A stretch of DNA of 52,460 nucleotides from Fusobacterium naviforme (GTDB lineage: Bacteria; Bacillota; Clostridia; Lachnospirales; Lachnospiraceae): assembly GCA_003014445.1 (NCBI GenBank), contig PYGH01000012.1, forward strand, positions 17,360-69,819, written 5' to 3'. The position numbers were made by a program, and so were the translations under genes. Positions 1 through 7,638 of the stretch are shown here, one piece after another. Each line of letters starts with the position of its first letter. Positions within the stretch are counted from its first letter, which is position 1. Below the pieces are notes generated by a model that saw nothing but the letters and a program-made list of their open reading frames with translations, was not told the DNA's origin and searched no databases.

Positions 1-110
1 TTCCGCACTCCCGTGACGCCTTTGCGTCACTTCGTGCTACATGTGGGGCGGGTCATGAAGCCTTATCCCCACTGGCAGGCAAGCCTGCCGTGGGGATAGG
101 CTTATGACCC
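1..110 (+). repeat. Dispersed structured repeat, copy 1
   Basis: A leader hairpin (13-19 GTGACGC pairs with 24-30 GCGTCAC) is followed by a long near-perfect hairpin at 50-110. Its outer stem is GGGTCAT (50-56) with ATGACCC (104-110). A middle stem pairs 59-63 with 98-102 and 65-71 with 91-97. The apical stem is GGCAGGC (74-80) with GCCTGCC (83-89) around an AA loop. The same layout returns at 46821-46904, 46970-47079 and, inverted, at 52376-52440, with paired base changes. It lies just 3' of mtnN. There is no T tract after the stem, so it does not look like a simple intrinsic terminator. Confidence 0.85.
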
Positions 111-183
111 TGTAATCATTATAATACACGAAGTGAAAGACGCAAACTGCTGTCCGCAAACTTTCATCCTATATACGCAGTTT

Positions 184-876
184 TCAGAGCTCTCTCAGCA
201 TTTTCAGCGTAAGTTTCAGGAAATGCCGGATCGCAGCATCCTGAAAACTGTCGTACTGATCTGCTGCAGTCCCATCCGCCTTATCTGAAATCGCACGGAT
301 AATAAGCCACGGCACACGGTTCAGCCATGCAACCTGTGCGATCGCGGCCCCCTCCATCTCACAACAGGAGGCGGAAAATGTCTCAGATATCCGCTGTTTT
401 GTCTCTGTCGAGGAGACGAAGCAATCTCCGCTTGCCACTCTTCCCCGATAAACAGCAATATCCGGATTGACCTCTCTGCAGCAGGACTCTGCAAGGGCGA
501 GGAGCTTTTCATCCGCCCGAAACACGCTGGTCTCCATGCGCGGAATCTTTCCCATTGGATAACCAAAGCCTGTGCAGTCAAAATCATGCTGCACCGCATC
601 CACCGAGAGGACAATATCTCCAATATTGATATCCTTCTGCACGCCTCCCGCAATACCTGTATTCATGATGCAGTCCACTGCATAGCAGTCCGAAAGGATC
701 TGTGCGCAGGCGGCGGCATTTACCTTTCCTATCCCTGAGCATACCACAACGCAGTCCTTCCCCTCGATCTGCCCCTGATAGAAGCTCATGCCTGCCCGCT
801 CGCTCCTCTTCACATCGCGCATACGCGCCTTCAGTCCCGCGACCTCTTCCTCCATTGCCCCGATAATCCCGATCAT
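184..876 (-). CDS. mtnN: 5'-methylthioadenosine/S-adenosylhomocysteine nucleosidase
   Basis: Cytoplasmic hydrolase that removes adenine from methylthioadenosine and S-adenosylhomocysteine, feeding methionine salvage and the activated methyl cycle and producing the AI-2 precursor. The 230-residue length is normal for the family. The N-terminus carries the GAMEEEV signature with Glu11 as the purine-site acid. CEMEGAA around 172-178 supplies the ribose-binding Glu175, and ISDKAD supplies the catalytic Asp198. A purine-rich AGAAAGGGA lies upstream of the ATG. The gene is divergent from murG with a 64-bp gap, and its 3' end faces the first structured repeat. The identification is secure; the alternative would be a general purine phosphorylase, which the catalytic Asp and Glu set argues against. 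Confidence 0.95.
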   Translation of the reverse strand: MIGIIGAMEEEVAGLKARMRDVKRSERAGMSFYQGQIEGKDCVVVCSGIGKVNAAACAQILSDCYAVDCIMNTGIAGGVQKDINIGDIVLSVDAVQHDFDCTGFGYPMGKIPRMETSVFRADEKLLALAESCCREVNPDIAVYRGRVASGDCFVSSTETKQRISETFSASCCEMEGAAIAQVAWLNRVPWLIIRAISDKADGTAADQYDSFQDAAIRHFLKLTLKMLREL

Positions 877-940
877 TGCATTTTCCCTTTCTGAAAGTTA
901 CAATAATATTGTATTTTACCTTGTCCCGGGAGGTTCGTCC

Positions 941-2026
941 ATGAAAAAAATTATTCTGACCGGAGGCGGTACAGCTGGTCACGTCACCCCGAATATCGCT
1001 CTGCTCCCAAAGCTGCGTGAAGCGGGCTTTGAGATCCTGTATATCGGCTCCTATGAGGGCATAGAAAAACGGCTCATAGAGCGCGAGGGCGTGACCTACC
1101 GCGGCATTGCCTCAGGAAAGCTTCGCCGCTACTTTGATCTGAAAAACTTCACAGATCCCTTCCGCGTTCTGAAGGGCTTCTCGGAGGCCTCCCATATTAT
1201 CCGTGAATTTCAGCCGGATATTGTCTTCTCAAAAGGCGGATATGTCTCCGTCCCTGTCGTAAAGGCGGCAAACCGGCGGCACATTCCCGTCATCATCCAT
1301 GAATCCGATATGACGCCCGGACTCGCAAACCGCCTCTCCTACAGCTCCGCAACAAAGATCTGCTGCAATTTTCCGGAGACGCTTCAATACCTGCCTGCAG
1401 ACAGGGCCGTTGTGACCGGCTCTCCCATACGCGCGGAGCTCCTCTCCGGAAGCCGTGAGCGTGCCCTCGCCCTGACCTCCTTCCCGGCGGAGAAGCCCGT
1501 GCTTCTTGTCATCGGGGGAAGTCTCGGCTCCCGCGTCGTAAATGAGGCGGTGCGCGCAGCGCTCCCGGAGCTCCTAAAGGAGTTCAGTGTGCTGCATCTC
1601 TGCGGCAGGGGCAATCTCGACGAGCGTCTCCGCTCACTGCCGGGCTATCTCCAGTTTGAGTATGTCTCCGAGGAGCTGAAGGACTACTTCGCACTCGCGG
1701 ATCTCATGGTGAGCCGTGCAGGTGCAAACTCTATCTGTGAGATCCTGTCACTCCGGAAGCCGAATGTTCTGATTCCGCTCTCCGCAAGAGCCAGCCGCGG
1801 CGACCAGATTCTGAACGCCCGCTCCTTTGAGAAGCAAGGCTATTCCTCTGTACTCATGGAGGAAGAGCTCACGCCCGAAACTCTGCTCTCTGTTGTACAC
1901 AGCACCTACGAGGCGCGCGCACGCTATATCCATGCCATGGAGCAGAGCGACGCGGGAAATGGCGTCGACCGCATCCTGTCTCTCATTCTTGAAAGCTGCG
2001 CGACCGCCAGCGATAAAGATGCGTAA
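941..2026 (+). CDS. murG: UDP-N-acetylglucosamine--lipid I transferase MurG
   Basis: Peripheral membrane glycosyltransferase that adds GlcNAc from UDP-GlcNAc to lipid I to make lipid II, the last cytoplasmic step of peptidoglycan precursor synthesis. It has 361 residues, as expected. The N-terminal glycine loop GGGTAGHV (8-15) is the lipid-I side signature. GGSLGSR starts the second Rossmann domain, and SRAGANSICEIL is the UDP-GlcNAc binding helix. I chose the ATG at 941 because CGGGAGG lies 7-8 bases upstream; longer readings extend into mtnN without homology. The next gene starts inside the last codons of murG, so the two are translationally coupled. Confidence 0.96.
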   Translation: MKKIILTGGGTAGHVTPNIALLPKLREAGFEILYIGSYEGIEKRLIEREGVTYRGIASGKLRRYFDLKNFTDPFRVLKGFSEASHIIREFQPDIVFSKGGYVSVPVVKAANRRHIPVIIHESDMTPGLANRLSYSSATKICCNFPETLQYLPADRAVVTGSPIRAELLSGSRERALALTSFPAEKPVLLVIGGSLGSRVVNEAVRAALPELLKEFSVLHLCGRGNLDERLRSLPGYLQFEYVSEELKDYFALADLMVSRAGANSICEILSLRKPNVLIPLSARASRGDQILNARSFEKQGYSSVLMEEELTPETLLSVVHSTYEARARYIHAMEQSDAGNGVDRILSLILESCATASDKDA

Positions 2027-2639
2027 GGGGGCGGCTGAGGCGTCAGCTGTCTCCGCCCCCCGCCGCACAGCACAGCTGCCGGTCACCGTGCTGCGCAGCC
2101 GGCGAAAAACCATAGCGCTTGAGATCTGCCCGGACGGAGAGATTCTTGTCCGGGCTCCGCTTCGTATGTCCGAAGCAGAGCTCCGGCGTTTTCTCTCAGA
2201 AAAGCAGCAGTGGCTTGAGACGCATCTCAAAAGGGTGCTGGAGCAAAAGCGGCAGCGTGACGCGCTTCCCAAACAGCCACGACTCACCCGGACGGAGCTC
2301 TCCGCACTCGCCGATCAGGCCATGCAATATTTTCCCGCCCGCTGCGCGGCGTTCTCTCCGCTCGTCGGCGTCAGCTACGGCCGCATCACGATACGGAATC
2401 AGAAAAGCCGCTGGGGAAGCTGCAGCGGCCGCGGTAATCTGAACTTCAATTGTCTTCTGATGCTTGCTCCGGCGGAGATACGTGACTACGTGATCGTGCA
2501 TGAGCTCTGCCACCGGATCGAGATGAATCACTCGCCCCGCTTCTGGGCGGAGGTGCAGCGCGTGCTCCCCGATTACCGGGCGCGGCGTCTCTGGCTCCGC
2601 GAAAACGGAGGCTCCATTATGCGGCGCATGACTGGCTGA
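2019..2639 (+). CDS. YgjP/DUF45-type metallopeptidase-domain protein
   Basis: A 206-residue protein of the M48-related YgjP-like (DUF45) family, whose members are putative zinc peptidases of unknown substrate. The zinc motif HELCH is visible near residue 160, followed by MNHSPRFW, which carries the likely third ligand and is typical of the family. The conserved NQKSRWGSC-like segment sits upstream. I chose the ATG at 2019, which overlaps the murG stop by 8 bases. This gives a near full-length protein and implies coupling to murG; longer in-frame readings run through murG. There is no signal peptide, so it should be cytoplasmic. Function beyond the family is unknown. Confidence 0.85.
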   Translation: MRKGAAEASAVSAPRRTAQLPVTVLRSRRKTIALEICPDGEILVRAPLRMSEAELRRFLSEKQQWLETHLKRVLEQKRQRDALPKQPRLTRTELSALADQAMQYFPARCAAFSPLVGVSYGRITIRNQKSRWGSCSGRGNLNFNCLLMLAPAEIRDYVIVHELCHRIEMNHSPRFWAEVQRVLPDYRARRLWLRENGGSIMRRMTG

Positions 2640-2661
2640 AGCGCAGCTCTCATCCCCGCCT

Positions 2662-3318
2662 TTACCACCGCTCTCCATCAACATCAGCCGCGTCCCAATC
2701 CTCATTTCTGTTATTTCTTTTCTTTCTCACCCGGTACATCAGCATGGAGAGGAGAAATCCGATCAACAGTCCACCGATATGCGCTGAATTGTCCACACCG
2801 GAATCTGAAAATCCATAGTACAGCGACAGAAGAACAAAAAAGGCGATCTGTCCGGTAGAGAGGTCCTCCAGTCTCCCACGGTTTCGAATCAACGCCCATA
2901 AAAGGCCGCCGATCACACCGTAGATCGCCCCGCTTGCTCCCGCACCAACTGTGTATTCCATATCTTCAAGTCCCATGAACAGAGAAAATATATTGGAGCC
3001 GACAGCGCAGAGCAGATAGAAGGCAAGATACTTCACATGCCCCAGCGCACGCTCCAGATTGTCTCCCAGCAGGAAAAAAATCAGCATATTATTCGCGAGA
3101 TGCCCGATTCCGAAATGCAGAAAAGCCGCCGTCAGGAAGCGCCAGTACTCCTGATTCTGAAACACAAGGGGCCCGTAGAGCGCACCCCAGCGTATCATAT
3201 CCTCCGTATTTTCACTGGAGCCATGCAGCTCCACCCAGAAAAAACAGACAATATTAAGAAGCAGCAGTGCGAGTGTCACTGGTGCGTGCCGCTTCCCATC
3301 AACTAAATTGTATGCCAT
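2662..3318 (-). CDS. Rhomboid family intramembrane serine protease
   Basis: A 218-residue polytopic membrane protein with about six hydrophobic segments. The rhomboid catalytic dyad is visible: Ser129 in GAGASGAIYG and His180 in SAHIGGLLIG. The L1/TM2 motif FLHFGIGHLANNM (His68, His73, Asn76-77) is also present. Rhomboids cut transmembrane segments of substrate proteins within the lipid bilayer; the substrate here cannot be told. The C-terminus is a short charged cytoplasmic tail. The gene converges on the YgjP-like gene with a 22-base gap and lies 36 bases downstream of the HIT gene, so those two minus-strand genes are probably co-transcribed. Confidence 0.93.
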   Translation of the reverse strand: MAYNLVDGKRHAPVTLALLLLNIVCFFWVELHGSSENTEDMIRWGALYGPLVFQNQEYWRFLTAAFLHFGIGHLANNMLIFFLLGDNLERALGHVKYLAFYLLCAVGSNIFSLFMGLEDMEYTVGAGASGAIYGVIGGLLWALIRNRGRLEDLSTGQIAFFVLLSLYYGFSDSGVDNSAHIGGLLIGFLLSMLMYRVRKKRNNRNEDWDAADVDGERW

Positions 3319-3354
3319 CTGAATATCTCCGTGCTCTGTCTCTCGCCTTATTCC

Positions 3355-3774
3355 TTACTTCAGCAATGCCGCCAGTGTATCTGCGATCTGTCTCTGTTCC
3401 ATGGGATCTGCGCTGCCCGGAATCCAGCTCACCATCTCGGGGCCGTTCTCGTAACGCGGAATCACATGAATATGGAAGTGAAACACCGTCTGTCCCGCTG
3501 CCTCTCCATTGTTCTGCACCACGTTAAAGCCTGCCGCACCAAGACCCTGCTTCATCGCAGCGCCTATCCGCCCTGCCAGCGCAAAGCCCTTCCCGCAGAG
3601 CTCCTCCGGAAGCTCCGTAAGATCTCTGTAGTGCCCCTTCGGCAAAATCAGCGCATGCCCCTTTGATGCCGGACCGAGATCCAGAATCACTCGAAAGAGT
3701 GCATCCTCATACACCACTGCAGAGGGGATCTCTCCATTTGCAATCTTACAGAAAATACAGCTTTCATCTCTCAT
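3355..3774 (-). CDS. HIT family nucleotide-binding protein
   Basis: A 139-residue histidine-triad protein of the HinT branch, which hydrolyses purine nucleoside phosphoramidates and adenylated intermediates in the cytoplasm. The active-site triad reads HFHIHV with His99, His101 and His103. The N-terminal CIFCKIANGEIPS block is the usual start of bacterial HIT proteins and includes a CxxC that often binds zinc. A glutamine- and asparagine-containing segment (VVQNNGEAAGQ) precedes the triad, as in the family. The gene is divergent from the Tad pilus operon and probably forms a short operon with the rhomboid gene. Confidence 0.95.
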   Translation of the reverse strand: MRDESCIFCKIANGEIPSAVVYEDALFRVILDLGPASKGHALILPKGHYRDLTELPEELCGKGFALAGRIGAAMKQGLGAAGFNVVQNNGEAAGQTVFHFHIHVIPRYENGPEMVSWIPGSADPMEQRQIADTLAALLK

Positions 3775-3954
3775 GACTTTTCCTCCGTGCTCTCAGACTG
3801 ACTGCCTTCAGTATAACAGATATCTGCTCCCCTGGAGTCTCGGAATCAATATTTTTATTTTCAGGTGAACCTTTTTGCTCTCTGCCCCGTCCTTTCCTGT
3901 GTAACGCGAGACAGCAGATGCAAAAGTCTCAAAAAAGAGCAAGAGGAAGGTAAC

Positions 3955-5181
3955 ATGAAGGATCTGAACCATCTCTACGATATGCTGCATGAGCAGCTGG
4001 CAATCGAGCTCAGCGATCTTAGACATGTCAGCGATGAAGCTCTGTACGCCATGATTGATGAAGGAATACAGACCGCGGAGCAGGAACATTTCCTCTCCGT
4101 CGGGGACAAAATCTCTCTTCGCTCCTCTCTCTTTAACGCGTTTCGTAAACTGGATATTCTTCAGGAGCTCGTGGACCGGCGGGATATCACCGAGATCATG
4201 GTCAACGGCCGAGACGAAATCTTTGTCGAGACCGGCGGGCGCATACAGCGCTGGGACAAGTGCTTTAAGAGCAACGAGCAGCTCGAGGATATGCTCCAGC
4301 AAATCGTGAGCCGCGTAAACCGGGTCGTCAATGTAGCGACGCCGATCGCGGACGCCCGCTTGGAGGACGGCAGCCGTGTACACGTTGTTCTGCCGCCCAT
4401 CTCTCTCAGCGGTCCGGTCGTAACCATCCGGAAATTTCCGGATACCATCACTATGGAGAAGCTCATCGGTTACGGCTCTGTGACGCCGGAGGCCGCAGCC
4501 TTCTTAAAGAAGCTCATTGCCTCCGGCTACAACATCTTCATCAGCGGCGGCACCAACTCCGGGAAAACCACGTTTCTGAATGCGCTCTCCTCCTTTATTC
4601 CCGATGATGAGCGTGTGATCACGATCGAGGACTCCGCCGAGCTTCAGTTAAAACAGATCAAAAATCTGGTGCGGCTGGAAACGCGCAGCCCGAATGCCGA
4701 GGGGGAGGGCGCGGTCACGATCGCAGATCTGATCCGCGCCAGTCTCCGCATGAATCCGGATCGCATCGTTGTCGGGGAGGTCCGCGGACCGGAGGCACTG
4801 GACATGCTTCAGGCCATGAATACCGGACATGATGGCTCTCTCTCCACCGGGCATGCCAACTCCCCGCGGGATATGCTCTCAAGGCTTGAGACCATGGTAC
4901 TCTGCGGCGCAGACCTGCCGCTCACGGCGATACGAAATCAGATTGCCGGTGCACTGGATATCATGATCCATCTCGGAAGGCTGCGGGATCGCAGCCGTCA
5001 CGTTCTGTCCATCACCGAAGTAGGAGAGTGCATCAATGGAGAGATTCAGCTTCACACGCTTTACAGCTTCAGGGAAAAGGAAGACAGCCGCAAAAAATCC
5101 GGGCGCGTCGAGGGCAGCCTCGTCCGTGTCGGCGAGCTTCAAAACTGCACCAAGCTCCACGCAGCAGGCCTTGAATTATGA
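3955..5181 (+). CDS. cpaF: CpaF/TadA-type secretion ATPase of the Tad pilus
   Basis: Hexameric type II/IV secretion NTPase that powers Flp pilus assembly at the inner face of the membrane. It has 408 residues. Walker [10 protein letters not shown] lies at 198-206 and Walker B IVVGEVRG at 271-278. An Asp box ([12 protein letters not shown]) and the STGHANSP His box lie between and after them. The N-terminal domain contains the [15 protein letters not shown] element typical of CpaF. I chose the ATG at 3955 because GAGGAAGG precedes it; a longer in-frame reading has no support. It is the first gene of the Tad operon and overlaps the TadB frame at its 3' end. Confidence 0.96.
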   Translation: MKDLNHLYDMLHEQLAIELSDLRHVSDEALYAMIDEGIQTAEQEHFLSVGDKISLRSSLFNAFRKLDILQELVDRRDITEIMVNGRDEIFVETGGRIQRWDKCFKSNEQLEDMLQQIVSRVNRVVNVATPIADARLEDGSRVHVVLPPISLSGPVVTIRKFPDTITMEKLIGYGSVTPEAAAFLKKLIASGYNIFISGGTNSGKTTFLNALSSFIPDDERVITIEDSAELQLKQIKNLVRLETRSPNAEGEGAVTIADLIRASLRMNPDRIVVGEVRGPEALDMLQAMNTGHDGSLSTGHANSPRDMLSRLETMVLCGADLPLTAIRNQIAGALDIMIHLGRLRDRSRHVLSITEVGECINGEIQLHTLYSFREKEDSRKKSGRVEGSLVRVGELQNCTKLHAAGLEL

Positions 5182-5908
5182 CGAGTATCACCTCAGCTGT
5201 AGCGAATACGGCACTCTGCTGCTCCGGGCTGTCGCAGTCAATGCGCTCTTCGCCTTTGTTTTCTACCGAAGTGTCCTCTTTTTCCTTCTGTTTCTTCCGC
5301 TCGCAGCGCTCTACCCCCTCTATAAAAAACGGGAGCTGATTCCTGCCAGAAAGAGAAGACTGCTCCTGCAGTTCCGCGAGGGGCTCTCTATTCTCTCCGC
5401 CTCTCTCAGTGCAGGCTACTCCATAGAAAACGCTCTGAAGGAGAGCGTGGACGAGCTCTCTCTCCTGTACGATCGATCAGAGCTCATTGTGAGGGAATTC
5501 GACCAGCTCTCACATCTGGTATCCATGAATATGCCGGTTGAGCGAGCCATGGACGAATTCGCAGAGCGCTCCGGCATCGACGACATTCGGAACTTTGCAC
5601 GTGTCCTGCGCATCGCAAAGCGAAGCGGCGGGGAACTGGTGGCCATCATGAACCACAGCGCAGAGACCATAGGTGACCGCATTCAGGTGAAAGAGGAGCT
5701 GAGGACCATGACTGCATCCAGGCGCTTTGAGCAGAGCATCATGAACGCTGTCCCGCTTCTCATCGTCCTCTATATTAATCTGAGCTCACCTGGTTTCTTT
5801 TCCATCATGTACACCTCTGTTCTGGGCCGCTGTGTTATGACTGTATGTCTCGCCGCCTACCTCTTCTCAATTCATCTCGCATGGAGCATCCTGAATATAG
5901 AATTATGA
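5171..5908 (+). CDS. tadB: TadB-like type II secretion F family protein
   Basis: Inner-membrane platform protein of the Tad pilus that interacts with CpaF. The protein has two N-terminal hydrophobic segments, a cytoplasmic helical T2SSF domain containing SILSASLSAGYSIENAL, and a C-terminal pair of membrane helices. The start is uncertain. A TTG at 5171 overlaps the cpaF stop and gives 245 residues. GTG at 5126 and ATG at 5036 are in the same frame. The ATG has an AGGAG upstream but would give 45 extra low-complexity residues that lie antiphase to real CpaF sequence, so I prefer a late start. tadC begins in an ATGA overlap at its end. Confidence 0.87.
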   Translation: MNYDEYHLSCSEYGTLLLRAVAVNALFAFVFYRSVLFFLLFLPLAALYPLYKKRELIPARKRRLLLQFREGLSILSASLSAGYSIENALKESVDELSLLYDRSELIVREFDQLSHLVSMNMPVERAMDEFAERSGIDDIRNFARVLRIAKRSGGELVAIMNHSAETIGDRIQVKEELRTMTASRRFEQSIMNAVPLLIVLYINLSSPGFFSIMYTSVLGRCVMTVCLAAYLFSIHLAWSILNIEL

Positions 5909-7320
5909 ATACATTCCACTTTTCGGGGACGCGTTCCCCCAGCGCAAAACTTTATAAAAAAGCAGCCGACAGAAATTCCCCTCTCCACCAAAAAGAGAAT
6001 GCGGCTAATGCTCCCGGTACCACAGCGACCAGCTGCCGCACTGTGCACAGTCCCAGAGCTCCGGATGCTCCGAACAGAAAAAAGTCTCTCCTCTCCCTGT
6101 TGGGGCGCTACCGGTCTCAGCTTCTCTGCCTGCTTGCGGGCCTTCTGCTCTACTTGAGCTCTGCTTTTCTGACACCGGAGCACGGGGCTCTGAAGCACGG
6201 ACGCTATCTCCCACGCGGAGGCTACGGCGATATGGAGCAGCGCTATACAGTCACAGTGGAGGGACTCTCCAAAGAAGCGATGACCCTTGACATTCCTGTT
6301 GCCGCACGCAGCTATCTGGACAGCGAGCTCGAAAATATCTTTACCGCCTGTATGGATACGCTCGCTGTGACAATACCGGGGAACAATACCTCCCTTGCAG
6401 AGATCCGCTCTGATCTCTCCCTTCCCTCCTACGTCGAGCAGTATGGCATACGGGTGAATTGGATCTCGTCTGATCCTGAGCTCCTGAGCAGCTTTGGTAC
6501 CGTATACAATGAGGAGCTGACAGAGGCCAGGGATCTCTCCCTCACAGCCTGCCTAAGCGATGTGGAGGGCAGAAGAAGCCGCAGCTATGAGCTCCCGCTC
6601 ACCGTGCTTCCGCCCGAGCTGAGTCAGGCAGAGCTCCGGCAGAGAGCCTTTCTTCGCTTTCTCCATACACTTGATATCGAGCAGAGCGCAGATGAGAATC
6701 TCACACTGCCGCAGAGCTACGAGGGACAGCCCCTCTCCTATCGGCAGCAGACTCCTTCAAACAGCTGGATATTTCTGATTCTGGGAGCAGTCACAGCGCT
6801 GCTGCTCCTACTGCGGGACAGAGAACGCGTCGGACTTGAGGCAAAAATGCGCCAGCGCCAGATGCTCCTTGACTACCCTGAGATTGTCTCAAAGCTCATG
6901 ATATTTATCGGCGCAGGCATGACGATACGCCTCGCCTGGGCAAGCATCGTGGCGGATTATGAGCGGGATCTCTCCGCTCAGTCAAAGCCCCTCCGCCATC
7001 ACGCCTACGAGGAGATGGCTCTGGCACTCGCAAAGCTGAAAACCGGCTGCAGTGAGGGCAAGGTCTATCACGAATTCGGAAGGCGCTGCGGACTTCGTCA
7101 GTATATGAAGCTCGCCGGAATACTGGAGCAGAATCGCAGAACAGGCGTCGCAAATATCCGCCAGATCCTCAGCGCCGAAGTAAATCTTGCATGGGAGGAT
7201 CGTAAAAATCTGGCCCGGCGCATGGGAGAGGAAGCAGGAACCAAGCTTCTGGCTCCGCTCTTCATCATGCTGATCATCGTTATGGCCATGATCGTTGTCC
7301 CGGCAATGCTCTCTTTTTGA
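5905..7320 (+). CDS. tadC: TadC-like platform protein with an extracytoplasmic Ig-like insert
   Basis: A 471-residue second platform protein of the Tad system. The C-terminal third is the TadC/T2SSF part: LLDYPEIVSKLMIFIGAGMT, an ALAKLKTGCSEG segment and a final membrane helix at about 450-470. Unlike classical TadC (about 300 residues), it has an N-terminal cytoplasmic tail, a membrane helix at about 71-90 and roughly 195 residues before the next helix at about 288-303. That loop contains IRVNWISSDPELLSSFGTV (182-200), the pattern of atrophied bacterial Ig (aBig) domains. I chose the ATG at 5905 because it overlaps the tadB stop as ATGA; two upstream ATGs are possible. How common the insert is outside this clade I cannot tell. 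Confidence 0.85.
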   Translation: MNTFHFSGTRSPSAKLYKKAADRNSPLHQKENAANAPGTTATSCRTVHSPRAPDAPNRKKSLLSLLGRYRSQLLCLLAGLLLYLSSAFLTPEHGALKHGRYLPRGGYGDMEQRYTVTVEGLSKEAMTLDIPVAARSYLDSELENIFTACMDTLAVTIPGNNTSLAEIRSDLSLPSYVEQYGIRVNWISSDPELLSSFGTVYNEELTEARDLSLTACLSDVEGRRSRSYELPLTVLPPELSQAELRQRAFLRFLHTLDIEQSADENLTLPQSYEGQPLSYRQQTPSNSWIFLILGAVTALLLLLRDRERVGLEAKMRQRQMLLDYPEIVSKLMIFIGAGMTIRLAWASIVADYERDLSAQSKPLRHHAYEEMALALAKLKTGCSEGKVYHEFGRRCGLRQYMKLAGILEQNRRTGVANIRQILSAEVNLAWEDRKNLARRMGEEAGTKLLAPLFIMLIIVMAMIVVPAMLSF

Positions 7321-7428
7321 GAAAACAGAGAAGTCCCGAGAGAGCATACCGTCCGGTTCAGGGATAAAGCGGCGCCTTGCTGCATTACCCGCCTTGGCGC
7401 CAGCACAAATCAGAAAGGAGGTGAAACT

Positions 7429-7638
7429 GTGAATACTGCAAATACAATGCTGAAACATGAGAGCGCATTCCCCGACGATTTCTTTGCGGATGAAAGCGGT
7501 ATCTCCACCATTGAGCTGGTTCTGATTCTGGTTGTACTCATCAGTCTGGTACTTATCTTCAAATCTTCTATCACAAATCTGCTCAACACGATTTTTGGTC
7601 AGATCAAATCTCAGGCAGGAGAAGTTTACAAGAAATGA
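7429..7638 (+). CDS. flp: Flp-family type IVb pilin
   Basis: A 69-residue prepilin, the likely major subunit of the Tad pilus. A charged leader of about 28 residues ends in ESG. It is followed by ISTIE and a long hydrophobic helix (LVLILVVLISLVLIF), so cleavage is expected after the Gly with Glu at +5, the type IV prepilin rule. The GTG at 7429 is chosen because a strong AAAGGAGGTGA lies at 7414-7424; ATG at 7447 is a weaker alternative. The 108-base gap before it is the largest between tadC and tadE and may hold processing or promoter signals. The strong RBS fits a highly made subunit. Confidence 0.9.
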   Translation: MNTANTMLKHESAFPDDFFADESGISTIELVLILVVLISLVLIFKSSITNLLNTIFGQIKSQAGEVYKK

